Positions 43,336-54,036 of a DNA stretch of 64,000 nt are shown in pieces. Source of the DNA: Zychaea mexicana (Eukaryota; Mucoromycota; Mucoromycetes; Mucorales; Lichtheimiaceae); the NCBI RefSeq assembly GCF_025766255.1, contig NW_026516775.1, forward strand, positions 91,457-155,456, in the 5' to 3' direction. The notes beneath the pieces were generated by a model. The model saw nothing but the letters and a program-made list of their open reading frames with translations. It ran no database searches and was not told the DNA's origin. How positions within the stretch are numbered: position 1 is the first letter of the stretch; each line of letters begins with the position of its first letter. The position numbers were made by a program, and so were the translations under genes.

Positions 43336-45234
43336 TAGTATATAGGTGTTTTTTAGTTACTCTATCCTTAAATATCTCTCCTTCTATAGATCATAGCTCA
43401 TCTATTATTAATGCTATTGCTATAAAACTTTGTAGGCATATACAGATGATGTATATACATCTAAGTATGTTTTTACTGAAGACAGTCACATTGCTTATTT
43501 TAGACATTACATATGAGGATGTGTAAAAATCACTAAAAGTAGCTTTATTTAAGGTGGATTAAGACTTCTAGAAGGTGCAATATTGTAGCTACAGTGCTGT
43601 GAATTGCAGTACATGTATCTGTCATATATGGCAACAACATAATAAAACGGCAATAGCAGTCACATAGTATATAGTTTAATTTCTTGAGAAAACTTTATTC
43701 TCAGAGCTATTACTAGCTAATGAGATGTACTACAGAGCTATGATAAGAATTCTGTTATATAAATCAAATGCTGTGCAGTCATTGGTAGGCTCAAAATTAG
43801 CAGTCACATCTCTAGATTATTACTTTATATAGTAACTGATGACTTTTTTTGGAGAATTATTTTCTCAAAGGGGTTTCTCATCAACTAAACACCCTACAGT
43901 GCCCTACTAAAAATCCTACTAATTAAGTTACATCTTAGCTATCTATTCATATAATTGTTATGGCGATTCAACCACATTTCTTTTTTCTCATTTTTTTCAT
44001 ACTTATAGGTTACTCTCATTTCGCTCTGAACAGAGAATACCATACCCCAATGTAGTAATGGAAGATACATTTTCTATTTTCCTTCCAAAAGAGGGCTTCT
44101 CAGAGGCCTCTATGGTGGCTCGCTTGCATTGATATAAAAGGAAACTGTTACTTGCAACAATAAAATATCGAAAGAAAAATATACCCTCTATTTTTCTTCT
44201 ATTTTATCTGCTTTTATCATAAAAATAAATAATATTCTACTATCAGCTATTATTCACCACCTAGCGAAGAAAGCATTGGTAGAGTACACTGTGCCCGTAG
44301 AGAGGTATCCATAACTTTGAAAAGTTATGGATTTTCAATAAATTGAAGTTGGGAGATAGGGGAAGCCAGTACCCCAAAGTTTTGGAGGGGGGACATAAGG
44401 GCCGAAAGTAAAAAAGCAAAAAATACTGAGCTTCTGTAAGATATTTTTCAATATGTGGGGGTAGGCATCTATATGAAGCATGAAGGTTACAAGTAGAAAA
44501 GCAGCAACTTCAAGGTGGCATCATATAAAATTGGGGGTGCCATCACAAGCTAATAAGAAAAAAATCTCTTACCAGATGCAAAGGTCTGGACAGTATATTA
44601 GGGGTACCTGTTCAAGGTATGTATACTTATTATTAGATTGAGTAGTTACAAGAGGAGAAAAAAGCCAAGGGTTGCAATATTGATGGGAGTAGGGGGCATG
44701 GATTTCAATTTGGGCGGGTTTTTTTTCATAGTTGCTGCAGTAGACCGTACTCAAGGAGTATGGGTATGCAACATACTCAGCAATGCAGAACACTGATGAA
44801 AAACCACTTGTTAAAGAAAGTTCGGACAGCATAGCCATCGTTCGACTGTTAAAACAAAAGCTACCACGATAACTTATTATTGCAATGATCTGCTCAAAGG
44901 AAGCGGGCTGTCCTTCCCCTTTTATTTTAGGGGACACATCAGAAAAAAAAAGAACATAGTCAAGCGATGGGCGACATATATGTAAGCAGCTGCAAATACT
45001 TCATTTTATTCTGTTCCAAGAAATGTTATACTGTAGAACTGGGCCAAGAGAGAGGCTCAGCACCTGATATGCAATGTAGGAAGTAGTGCCAAAGCAATGA
45101 AGGTGCCACACATTAGCACAATAGAGGAACATATATATCAGAAAGTGAATGGTAGATGAGTATGGGGTATGTACTCTAGTTGTGATATTTCATAAAAATT
45201 AAGAGTTACAAATTTTTTAGGAGTTATAAAAATT
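43336..45234. other. Unassigned AT-rich region with a small hairpin at 44304-44340
   Basis: No supported gene. A minus-strand frame at 44569-44937 lacks features. The hairpin GGTATCCATAACTTTGAAAA matches the family at 15065-15211. Confidence 0.35.
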
Positions 45235-45605
45235 CTTTATATAGTGCTTGCTACCTAGAAACAACAAGTGGACATTTCAAAAATTTAAGATTCTGCCTTT
45301 ATAAATTTCCATTTTTAGTTAAGTGATATTTATTCATCGAAAATTTGCTAGTGGGACTTATATTTTTTCTGCTTTTCATCCAGTGAGTCCTTTCTCAGAG
45401 GATGACTTAAATAAACAAACTACTCTCGCATTCTTCTTAAATGATTATTAGAAACTGACAGTTCTCTTTGAATGCACAAGAAATTTACTTAATTGTGTTC
45501 TTTGACTCTTACACAATTTTAAGGTTCTTCTGGTACTTATTAAGTCTCCCCATTGTATAGAATGTTTTAGGAAAAGAAGGAACAATAAAACTGTCATCCT
45601 ACTTA
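45235..45605 (+). repeat. TA-element left end, upstream copy
   Basis: GTGCTTGCTACCTAGAAACA and the following ~360 bp match 51309-51675 in the same orientation (TATTTATTCATCGAAAATTT, GAGGATGACTTAAATAAACA, GAATGCACAAGAAATTTACT). Divergence is low to moderate. It lies at the left border of the AT-rich island. Confidence 0.65.
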
Positions 45606-45830
45606 GCGGACTAAATCATAAAAATAAATTTGCTCGAAATCTATAAGGTTTGGTATTCTTCTAATTCCAATAAAAGCATGTTATCTTGCTCAAATCCTTA
45701 TTTTACAAAAAGTTTGAATATTTAATGTATATTTTAAACTAAAAGAAATATAAAAACATTAATTTTAGATATAAAATAAAAAATGGCATAATCTACTTGA
45801 TGATAAAAACAAACATTTATATAATATAAT

Positions 45831-46373
45831 TTATGGTAGGATATCAGCAAATGAAAATAAAGATGGATTTCCTAAGATAATTTTTACACTAGTTTTTTTC
45901 TTTTTGGTTTTTGTTTTTTTTCTATTTTTATTTCTATTTAAAGGTTCATCTAGCAGAACATTTATGTTTTGTTGAACCTCTTGAGGTTCAAATGAACCTT
46001 TTATATCATTTTTATTTATTTTTTTAGAATGTTTTCGTTTGGGAACATAATTTTTTGAATGTCTACTGCATAAATAATCTTCTTTAATATCTTCAGCAAC
46101 ATTTTTTCTTATTTTTTTAGTACAGAAATGTCCATTCCTTTTCCCTTTTTTAAACATATGTGTACAAAAGTTATTATTCATAGATAGATATAGAAAATAA
46201 TTATTTTCAAATAAATCATTTAATTTTTTTTGAATTTTTTTTTGAATTTTTTCAAGGACATTTTTTTCAATAAAATAATCCAATTCTGATTGAATGAACA
46301 TATCTAATTCCTGTCTTAGATTATTTTTTAGATTTATATGGTTTATTGGGAGAAAATCGTTTAAGGCAACCAT
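45831..46373 (-). CDS. AT-rich ORF with Cys/His motif, possibly giant-virus-derived
   Basis: About 180 residues starting MVALNDFLPINHINLKNNLR, Lys/Asn/Ile-rich, with CTHMFKKGKRNGHFCTKK followed by YLCSRHSKNYVPKRK. The C...F..GKR.G..C.......YC..H pattern resembles small Cys/His proteins common in nucleocytoplasmic large DNA viruses. The composition (about 80% A+T, poly-Lys) differs sharply from every other gene here, and there is no intron. Origin from an endogenised virus or AT-rich plasmid is an inference; a database comparison would decide. Confidence 0.45.
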   Translation of the reverse strand: MVALNDFLPINHINLKNNLRQELDMFIQSELDYFIEKNVLEKIQKKIQKKLNDLFENNYFLYLSMNNNFCTHMFKKGKRNGHFCTKKIRKNVAEDIKEDYLCSRHSKNYVPKRKHSKKINKNDIKGSFEPQEVQQNINVLLDEPLNRNKNRKKTKTKKKKTSVKIILGNPSLFSFADILP

Positions 46374-46425
46374 AATGTTTATTGTCTTTTTATATTTAAA
46401 AAAAATAATTAAATATAAAGGTATT

Positions 46426-46671
46426 TTATTTTATTTTAAAATTAAAATTCAATTTTATTTTTATTTTTATGTTGGAATAGATTAAATTAAAATTATTTTC
46501 AAACAGGGTAAAATTTAAACTGTTTACATATTCAGTATCATATTTATATTTAATATCTAATCCAAAATTATCCTCTTTAAGTACAGTATTTTTATCAAAT
46601 AGTGTTTTATCTTTACAATAAAATTTTAGACGATAATTATAAAAATCATTAGGATGTATTATATATGACAT
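46426..46671 (-). CDS. AT-rich ORF upstream of the Cys/His ORF, same strand
   Basis: An 81-residue frame, MSYIIHPNDFYNYRLKFYCK and later IKYKYDTEYVNSLNFTLFEN. It is preceded by AATTGAAAAAGTGTATATAT directly before the ATG, which resembles early-promoter motifs of some large DNA viruses (AAAATTGA-type). It shares strand and composition with 45831-46373. Function unknown. Confidence 0.35.
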   Translation of the reverse strand: MSYIIHPNDFYNYRLKFYCKDKTLFDKNTVLKEDNFGLDIKYKYDTEYVNSLNFTLFENNFNLIYSNIKIKIKLNFNFKIK

Positions 46672-47059
46672 TTTTATATATACACTTTTTCAATTATAAT
46701 CATAATTAATAAAAATTTGTTATTTAAATACATTATTTTATAATACACTGTTTTAAATTATATTCTTAGGGATGGTTTGATGTTACACAAGGGTTAATAA
46801 TAACAAGTCTTGGCAAATGTAAATATTGATTTAAATATAGACACTATTTTATAGAAAATCCTGTTTTATATTTTAATTTTGTTAATATATAGAAATGTAT
46901 TGTTACACGATATATTAATTTTAGGGTCGTTTTTGAAAATACTTTTTTATAAACATTTGTTTTTTAAGACCCTGTATTTAAATATATTTATTATAATCAA
47001 ACATTTTTTATTATTACAGGATTTTTCATCTCCTAGTAGACGTTTGAACTTTTATTTAG

Positions 47060-47470
47060 GCAGAGTGGACATGAATGTTAGTCTGAGTGGACATGAATGA
47101 AAGTTAATCTGGACATGAATAATAATTGATCTGGACATGAATGAAAATCGAGCTGGACATGAATGAAAATCGAGCTGGACATGAATGAAAATCGATCTAG
47201 ACATGAATGAAAATCGAGCTGGACATGAATGAAAATCGAGCTGGACATGAATAAAGATCGATCTGGACATGAATATAAAACGATCTAGACATGAATATAC
47301 ATCGACCTGGACATGAATATAAATCGATCTGGACATGAGTAAAATCAATCTAGACAAAATAAAAATCAATCTGTACATGAATGAAAATCATTCTGACAAG
47401 AATAATAATCAATCTAAACATGAATAATAGACAACCTAGACATAATAACAGTCAACCTGGACATAGTTTT
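47060..47470. repeat. 22-bp tandem array, left arm
   Basis: About 16 units of GGACATGAATGAAAATCGAG CT with variants, degenerating inward. It is the mirror of 50350-50760. Frames read through it (47052-47378) are artefacts of a period that is not a multiple of three. Confidence 0.85.
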
Positions 47471-48991
47471 AGTCAACTAAGACATAATAAAAGTTGAAGT
47501 AGATAATATATTAAGTATAGCAGAGCAGAATATATGAGCACTTAAGATTTTCAATTCAAGTCAAGACATAATATAAGTTAAGCAGTACAAAGCCAATGTC
47601 AAGATATAGTAGTATGGCTGTTTCACTCGTGACAAGAAGCTTGTAGGCTAATGTACAGGAAATGGCAAGGGTGCGTCAGAGACTCACTGTGCGCATAAGG
47701 CATAAGCCTATTTTGCTGCTGTGGGAATAGGGCCTGAGCGTTTCCCCTCATTTCACTTTACCCGGGTTGAGTTTGAAACAAATTGGAGGCTGGTGGCAGA
47801 GGTAGGTGGAAAGTGTGGGGTTTGTTAGCAGCAGCAGGGAGGAAAAAAACAACAACCAAAGATCCTTTTTTTTTTCTCATTACCATTCGCTATGGCAAAT
47901 CAACAGCTTCGACGCACACTTGTAAATGGCTCCTACTCTCTTCACGATGAATAAAAAACAAAGAAAACAAAACGGCACAATCCACGGATTTATTGAAAAA
48001 CGAAATGAAGGTAACTGTTTTCTTAAAATAAGCATGTGCTCAAGATTTATAAAGGAGTAGACCGCCGTTACTGCTGCTTAAAAAAACGCTGGGTAAGTAA
48101 ACAAGAAAAGGGAAAGGTTACTGGTTGTGCTTGGGGTATAGCTTTAGTAGACATACGCTCATTCAGAATTACTGTTTTTTTTTCTTCTCTGTATATACTT
48201 GATGCACCATCTTGCACCATTCCAACGTCAGACTTACGTGCGTAATACAACATCGTCCTCTACCTGCACAAACCATTCGTACTCACAACAAGAACGGCGC
48301 AACAATTTTCTTCTCCATTACTCATACACAATTATATACAACATGACGCTGATCCGCCATTGACTTACAAAATATACAGCCTGACGCATTTATTTTTCAC
48401 TATTATGTACGCCCATATTACACGATGACGACTATGACGCCGGTCTTTTGTTTTAATACTCGTACGCTCAAGCACATCATCATCGTAATGACGGTCATCT
48501 CTTTGTTTGCTGTTTGTATTCACATCACTGCGATGATAATTATATTCCTATGATGCATACACACCACCACAACTATAATCCTCCTCTGCAATTCGCTGTA
48601 CTCGCACACACACGATGGCAACAACGATTACCTTTTTCTTTTTGCATATGCCAACACGAACATTGCCGGTCTTGATGGATAAGGTAGCTATATATGCTGA
48701 TGGGTGGTATGTAGGGTTTTATTATTGTTACTGTAGATGTTATGGTTGGGATGAAAAAAATAAAAGTAGAAGATCATACATTATGTAGTCATTATGTTTC
48801 AGTTGTCTGCATAAACGGGTGTGAGATGGGATTGCATGTTATTACAAGTGCTTCTATAAAAACTATAGATATAGCTGTCAGCGGGATGATAATATGGCAG
48901 GGACAAAGAAGAAAAGGCGTTCGTTGTTATGAAGGAGGAAGTTCCTTTGCTATTACAACAGCAAGTTTATTTTTTATCAATAACAACAACT

Positions 48992-49213
48992 ATGAACAAC
49001 CAACAAGTTACTACCCTTGACAACATTCGCTACGCTCTCTCTCACTCGACTGTACGTGGAGTTCTTGCACTCATTCCCAATGAAATCGTGCGCCTTCTTG
49101 CTGCTCAATGGCAGATCTTTAAGGATCGCATCTCGGAATTGTGTGGCTACAAATGGGTTCACAAACGCGAGACTGTGAGTGGCATCAGACGCTCTGCCAC
49201 GCAATGCCAATAA
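48992..49213 (+). CDS. Small ORF in the single-copy centre of the foldback element
   Basis: ATG 48992, MNNQQVTTLDNIRYALSHST, then VRGVLALIPNEIVRLLAAQW and ISELCGYKWVHKRETVSGIR; 73 residues as read. A TATA-like TCTATAAAAACTATAGATAT lies about 130 bp upstream, and a GTGAGT after KRET could be a splice donor extending it. The amphipathic, Arg-containing sequence looks coding. No family recognised. It is the only plausible gene unique to this element. Confidence 0.4.
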   Translation: MNNQQVTTLDNIRYALSHSTVRGVLALIPNEIVRLLAAQWQIFKDRISELCGYKWVHKRETVSGIRRSATQCQ

Positions 49214-50349
49214 TTACAATAACCATCCTTCACCACGAAACAACATCCTTCGCACCTGCATAACTCTTGTAGAACCTTCTTCGTTATCTTTCTTATATAA
49301 CGGTCAACATACTTTATTTTCATCCAATCCACAGCAACACAAAAGGAAAGAAACCCGTCAGTTATCCTTCCTGCTATCTACAGCTCATTTTCCATAAAGA
49401 CCGGCGATGTTAACGTTGGTATATGCAAAAGGTAAAAAGTAATCGCGTCCGGCTGTATATTTTGTAAGTCAATGGCGGATCAGCGTCATGTTGTATATAA
49501 TTGTGTATGAGTAATGGAGAAGAAAATTGTTGCGTCGTTCTTGTTGTGAGTACGAATGGTTTGTGCAGGTAGAGGACGATGTTGTATTACGCACGTAAGT
49601 CTGACGTTGGAATGGTGCAAGATGGTGCATCAAGTATATACAGAGAAGAAAAAAAACAGTAATTCTGAATGAGCGTATGTCTACTAAAGCTATACCCCAA
49701 GCACAACCAGTAACCTTTCCCTTTTCTTGTTTACTTACCCAGCGTTTTTTTAAGCAGCAGTAACGGCGGTCTACTCCTTTATAAATCTTGAGCACATGCT
49801 TATTTTAAGAAAACAGTTACCTTTATTTCGTTTTTCAATAAATCCGTGGATTGTGCCGTTTTGTTTTCTTTGTTTTTTATTCATCGTGAAGAGAGTAGGA
49901 GCCATTTACAAGTGTGCGTCGAAGCTGTTGATTTGCCATGGCGAATGGTAATGAGAAAAAAAAAGGATCTTTGGTTGTTGTTTTTTTCCTCCCTGCTGCT
50001 GCTAACAAACCCCACACTTTCCACCTACCTCTGCCACCAGCCTCCAATTTGTTTCAAACTCAACCCGGGTAAAGTGAAATGAGGGGAAACGCTCAGGCCC
50101 TATTCCCACAGCAGCAAAATAGGCTTATGCCTTATGCGCACAGTGAGTCTCTGACGCACCCTTGCCATTTCCTGTACATTAGCCTACAAGCTTCTTGTCA
50201 CGAGTGAAACAGCCATACTACTATATCTTGACATTGGCTTTGTACTGCTTAACTTATATTATGTCTTGACTTGAATTGAAAATCTTAAGTGCTCATATAT
50301 TCTGCTCTGCTATACTTAATATATTATCTACTTCAACTTTTATTATGTC

Positions 50350-50760
50350 TTAGTTGACTAAAACTATGTCCAGGTTGACTGTTATTATGTCCAGGTTGTC
50401 TATTATTCATGTTTAGATTGATTATTATTCTTGTCAGAATGATTTTCATTCATGTACAGATTGATTTTTATTTTGTCCAGATTGATTTTACTCATGTCCA
50501 GATCGATTTATATTCATGTCCAGGTCGATGTATATTCATGTCCAGATCGTTTTATATTCATGTCCAGATCGATCTTTATTCATGTCCAGCTCGATTTTCA
50601 TTCATGTCCAGCTCGATTTTCATTCATGTCTAGATCGATTTTCATTCATGTCCAGCTCGATTTTCATTCATGTCCAGCTCGATTTTCATTCATGTCCAGA
50701 TCAATTATTATTCATATCTAGATTAACTTTCATTCATGTCCACTCAGACTAACATTCATG
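50350..50760. repeat. 22-bp tandem array, right arm
   Basis: Units of CATGTCCAGCTCGATTTTCA TT; the inverse of 47060-47470 with nearly the same order of variants. Confidence 0.85.
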
Positions 50761-50814
50761 TCCACTCTGCCTAAATAAAAGTTCAAACGTCCGCTAGGAG
50801 ATGAAAAATCCTGT

Positions 50815-51308
50815 ATATATTATATTGATCTAAAAATTAAAAAAATAAAAAAAAAGCTATATTTCGATTTTAATTTATTAATTAATACTGAAATCTAAAA
50901 GATGTTTTATTTTCTTTTAAAATTAAAGTTCTTTATATTCAAAAATATAATTCAGAAATAAAATAATTTTTTTTTAGTTCTAAAATAATTAATACATCTT
51001 TGTTTTAAAAAAATAATAAAGTTTTAATTTTATTAATTTGTTTATTATTTTCTATTAATATAGTTCTTTTTTATTTTAAAATTTATTTCTTTCTTTAAAT
51101 ATTTAATCCATAATTTTGAATTAAATTCATACAATAACCCAAATTAACAATATGTAATCTAGTCTCCTTACATTTTACCTGGTACTATTACAGTCAATGT
51201 TGATTGGAAGGCTGAGGTATATATTGCACCAGTACTTACCACTAATGTTACACTACCTTCTTAATATGGAAATTGCCGATTCAATGTCATATACAATAGT
51301 GTATATGG
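50815..51308. other. AT-rich flank, then a unit duplicated at 51680-51808
   Basis: 50815-51170 is A/T homopolymer-rich without a gene. 51180-51305 (CAATGTTGATTGGAAGGCTG, CGATTCAATGTCATATAC) recurs at 51685-51805. Confidence 0.45.
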
Positions 51309-52285
51309 TGCCTGCCACCTAGAAACAACAAGTGGACATTTCCAAAATTTAAAATTCCGCCTCTATAAATTTCCATTTTTAGTTAAGCGATATTTATTCA
51401 TCAAAAATTTGCATGTTTTTTCACAGCTTTTTCTGCTTTTCATCCACCAGTGAGTCCTTTCCCAGAGGATGACTTAAATAAACAAACTACTCTTGCATGA
51501 TTCTTCTTATGTGATCCTTAGAAACTGACAGTTCTCTTTGAATGCACAAGAAATTTACTTAATTATGTTCTTTGACCGTTGCATAATTTGAAGGTGCTTC
51601 TGGTATTTGTTGAGTCTCCCCATTGTATAGAACGTTTTGGAAAAAGAAGGAACAATAAAACTAGCATCCTACTTATAATTTATATGGCACTATTACAGTC
51701 AATGTTGATTGGAAGGCTGAGGTATATATTGCACTGGCACTATCACCAATGTTACACCACCTTCTTAATATGGAAATCGCCGATTCAATGTCATATACTA
51801 GTGTATGGTGGGGTGGACATTCTGACAAAATCCTCTGCTAAATTTTCGAATCTACCCCAACTTCGACACTTTATTTCTCAATTTTTTTTGCCTGTACGTA
51901 AATTAAAACGCTTCATAGAATTGCTCTTTGAACCTCTCTCTATCGTTCTATGAAGCCAAAAAAGTGGGTTGTATAAGTGAAAAAAGTTGAAATAAAAAGT
52001 TGAAAATTGGTCCAAAAATTTACGTTTCTAGGTGGCGGGCACCATAGTAGGGTAGACATTCTGACAAAATCCTCTGCTAAATTTTGAAATCGACACCAAC
52101 TTCAACACTTTATTCTCATTTTTTTTTGCTTATATGTATACAAAACCTTTTCATAGAATTATTCTTTGAGCCTCTCTCTATCGTTATATGAAGCCAAAAA
52201 AGTGGGTTGTATAAGTGAAAAAAGTTGAAATAAAACATTGAAAATTGCTCCAAAAATTTATGTTTCTAGGTGGCGGGTACCATAT
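51309..52285. mobile_element. TA-flanked inverted-repeat element with tandemly duplicated right end
   Basis: Left end TGGTGCCTGCCACCTAGAAA (after TA at 51307-51308); right ends TTTCTAGGTGGCGGGCACCA before TA (to about 52045) and TTTCTAGGTGGCGGGTACCA before TA (to about 52284). The two right-end segments (51808-52045, 52046-52284) are tandem copies of ~235 bp. TA flanks suggest a Tc1/mariner-type non-autonomous element. The left end also occurs at 45235. Confidence 0.65.
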
Positions 52286-54036
52286 TTACAAATTAATTTA
52301 GGAAACATAATAAAACATTTCAGAAATTTAATGAAATATCTACGGATTTTTTTAGAAATTATAACAATATTTAAGAGCTTATTTTATTTATTTTGGTTTT
52401 TAATTATATTGAAAATAACAATATTATTTAATAATTCTAAACATTTAAAGAAATTGTTATATTTAGAAATTTACTCTACTTTAAAATAAATATAGATTTA
52501 TCATATCTAACTTATATTTATTTTCAAAATTTTCCATAAGAACATTAATATTTTTAATCATTTTTAAAAAACCAAATTTAATATTTTAGAATTTAAAAAT
52601 GCTTGGCATTTTAAATTCTTGTGTAATAATAAAAAAGAAAAATAAAAATACTCAATTTTTATTTTCTTTCTTTAAAAATGATTAAATTTATTTAGAAAAA
52701 ATACCTGTAGGTATTTTTTTAATATAATTAATATTAAAAGAAGAGGAGCTTCGCTCACAGAAAAAACTTCGTTTTTTGGTTCACCGTTGGTGAGACTGGA
52801 AGGGAAGAGGAAGAAGGAGGAAGTTGTTTATATTTTAAGAATATATAATAACATCATAAACAGTATATTATATTTATAAAGTTAAATTTTGTTTTTAAAA
52901 TAGATTATTTTAATATGCTCAATTTAAATCTCAGAAATAATAAAAAAGTTATTTTTAAAAGAAAATTTGCAATAATTTTGTAATCACTATACTATGAGAT
53001 GTTCTCCTATGTCCTTTAGTCATTTTTCATTACCACTACTAATTTTGCTAGGCGATTTCAACGTTAAACTTACAGAGTGCATAAGACGTCAAACTTTAAT
53101 TAAAAAGCTGGTAATTAGCACATTGACTTTTACAGCTTTTTTTCTGAATGGTGTAATCGGAAATTGCTAGTAACGGGAATTAGAATGGTTGCGCGTCGCT
53201 GATTAACAGAACGTGAGGAATGGATTGGACCGAAATGGCGCCATTGGAAAGGAAAGGGTGAAGAGACGGCGCATCGAGTTCGAGGAAGAGTGCGTTGAGG
53301 AAGAAAGGGAAGACATTTCTTTTCACAAGGCACTAGTAGAGAGAAATGTTTTAGTTGATCAGAAAAAGGCTACTCAACCTTACGCACTCACGTAGCCTCG
53401 AAAATTGAATACATATGGTTCATTTGATATTTTATTACAGACCCCTTTCTTATTAATTATCTGATGTAAAGCCATACTGGATAGCTAGATATAAACAGCA
53501 TGCGACGCAGAGAAGGACGTTGTTTGGTATTTATGCTGCCATGATCTTTTGTTTGCTTGCAACATGTGCTTTTGCTGTCAAAGTGACTAAATTATCAATG
53601 ATTAAAGTGATCGATAATGTTCATACCCAAAGAAAAAAAAAATGTTTGTTATTATCATGTGTGTATGTTGCCAAGATCCTTCTTAAGAAAGGATCAATAA
53701 ATTGGTGGTTAGCAACGTGCGCATACTGCCAAGAAGCTTATATTAATATAATTTAAAAAAATCAGTAGTGATGTTGATACCGCTGTCATCATGTGCTCGT
53801 GGCGCTAAGATATTTCCTAAGGAACAATCAATAACGTGGTCGAAAACATGCGCGTATCACCAATGTGCAAATTAAAATAATAATGAAGTAGCCTGATGCG
53901 TCTGCACCCTTAACGATGAGTGCTATAATATAGATAAATAATTGATTCTTAGAAAAAGATATAAAAGAGAGCGAAGAAAGCAACAGACTTATTAAAACAC
54001 CACTGATATTCTTCACGTACCCTTGTTTCCTTGACG
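52286..54036. other. AT-rich remainder of the island and unassigned sequence
   Basis: A short hydrophobic frame at 52331-52489 (MKYLRIFLEIITIFKSLFYL) shares the extreme AT composition of the virus-like ORFs. Frames at 53213-53395 and 53520-53756 have no recognised features. Nothing else is supported. Confidence 0.3.

Larger units (their letters stand above)
47016..50814. mobile_element. Foldback-type element, 3,799 bp, with 1.37-kb near-identical inverted arms
   Basis: The left arm 47016-48387 and right arm 49444-50814 are inverse copies, with only scattered differences by eye. They begin ACAGGATTTTTCATCTCCTA and contain, in order from the end, a 22-bp tandem array, a ~330-bp spacer and a unique ~500-bp segment. 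The 1.06-kb centre (48388-49443) is single-copy. Long arms with tandem arrays define foldback (FB-like) elements. AT-rich flanks hide any target duplication. High arm identity implies recent insertion or gene conversion. No transposase is recognisable. Confidence 0.85.

Noticed and set aside
47052..47378. Repetitive minus-strand protein and its mirror at 50452-50721
   Set aside because: Both are readings of the 22-bp tandem array in the foldback arms; period not a multiple of three and no start context.
48036..48245. Duplicated 69-residue ORF in both foldback arms (also about 49586-49795)
   Set aside because: Identical because the arms are identical; no homology or splice support and the C-termini diverge by a frame change, so not called a gene.
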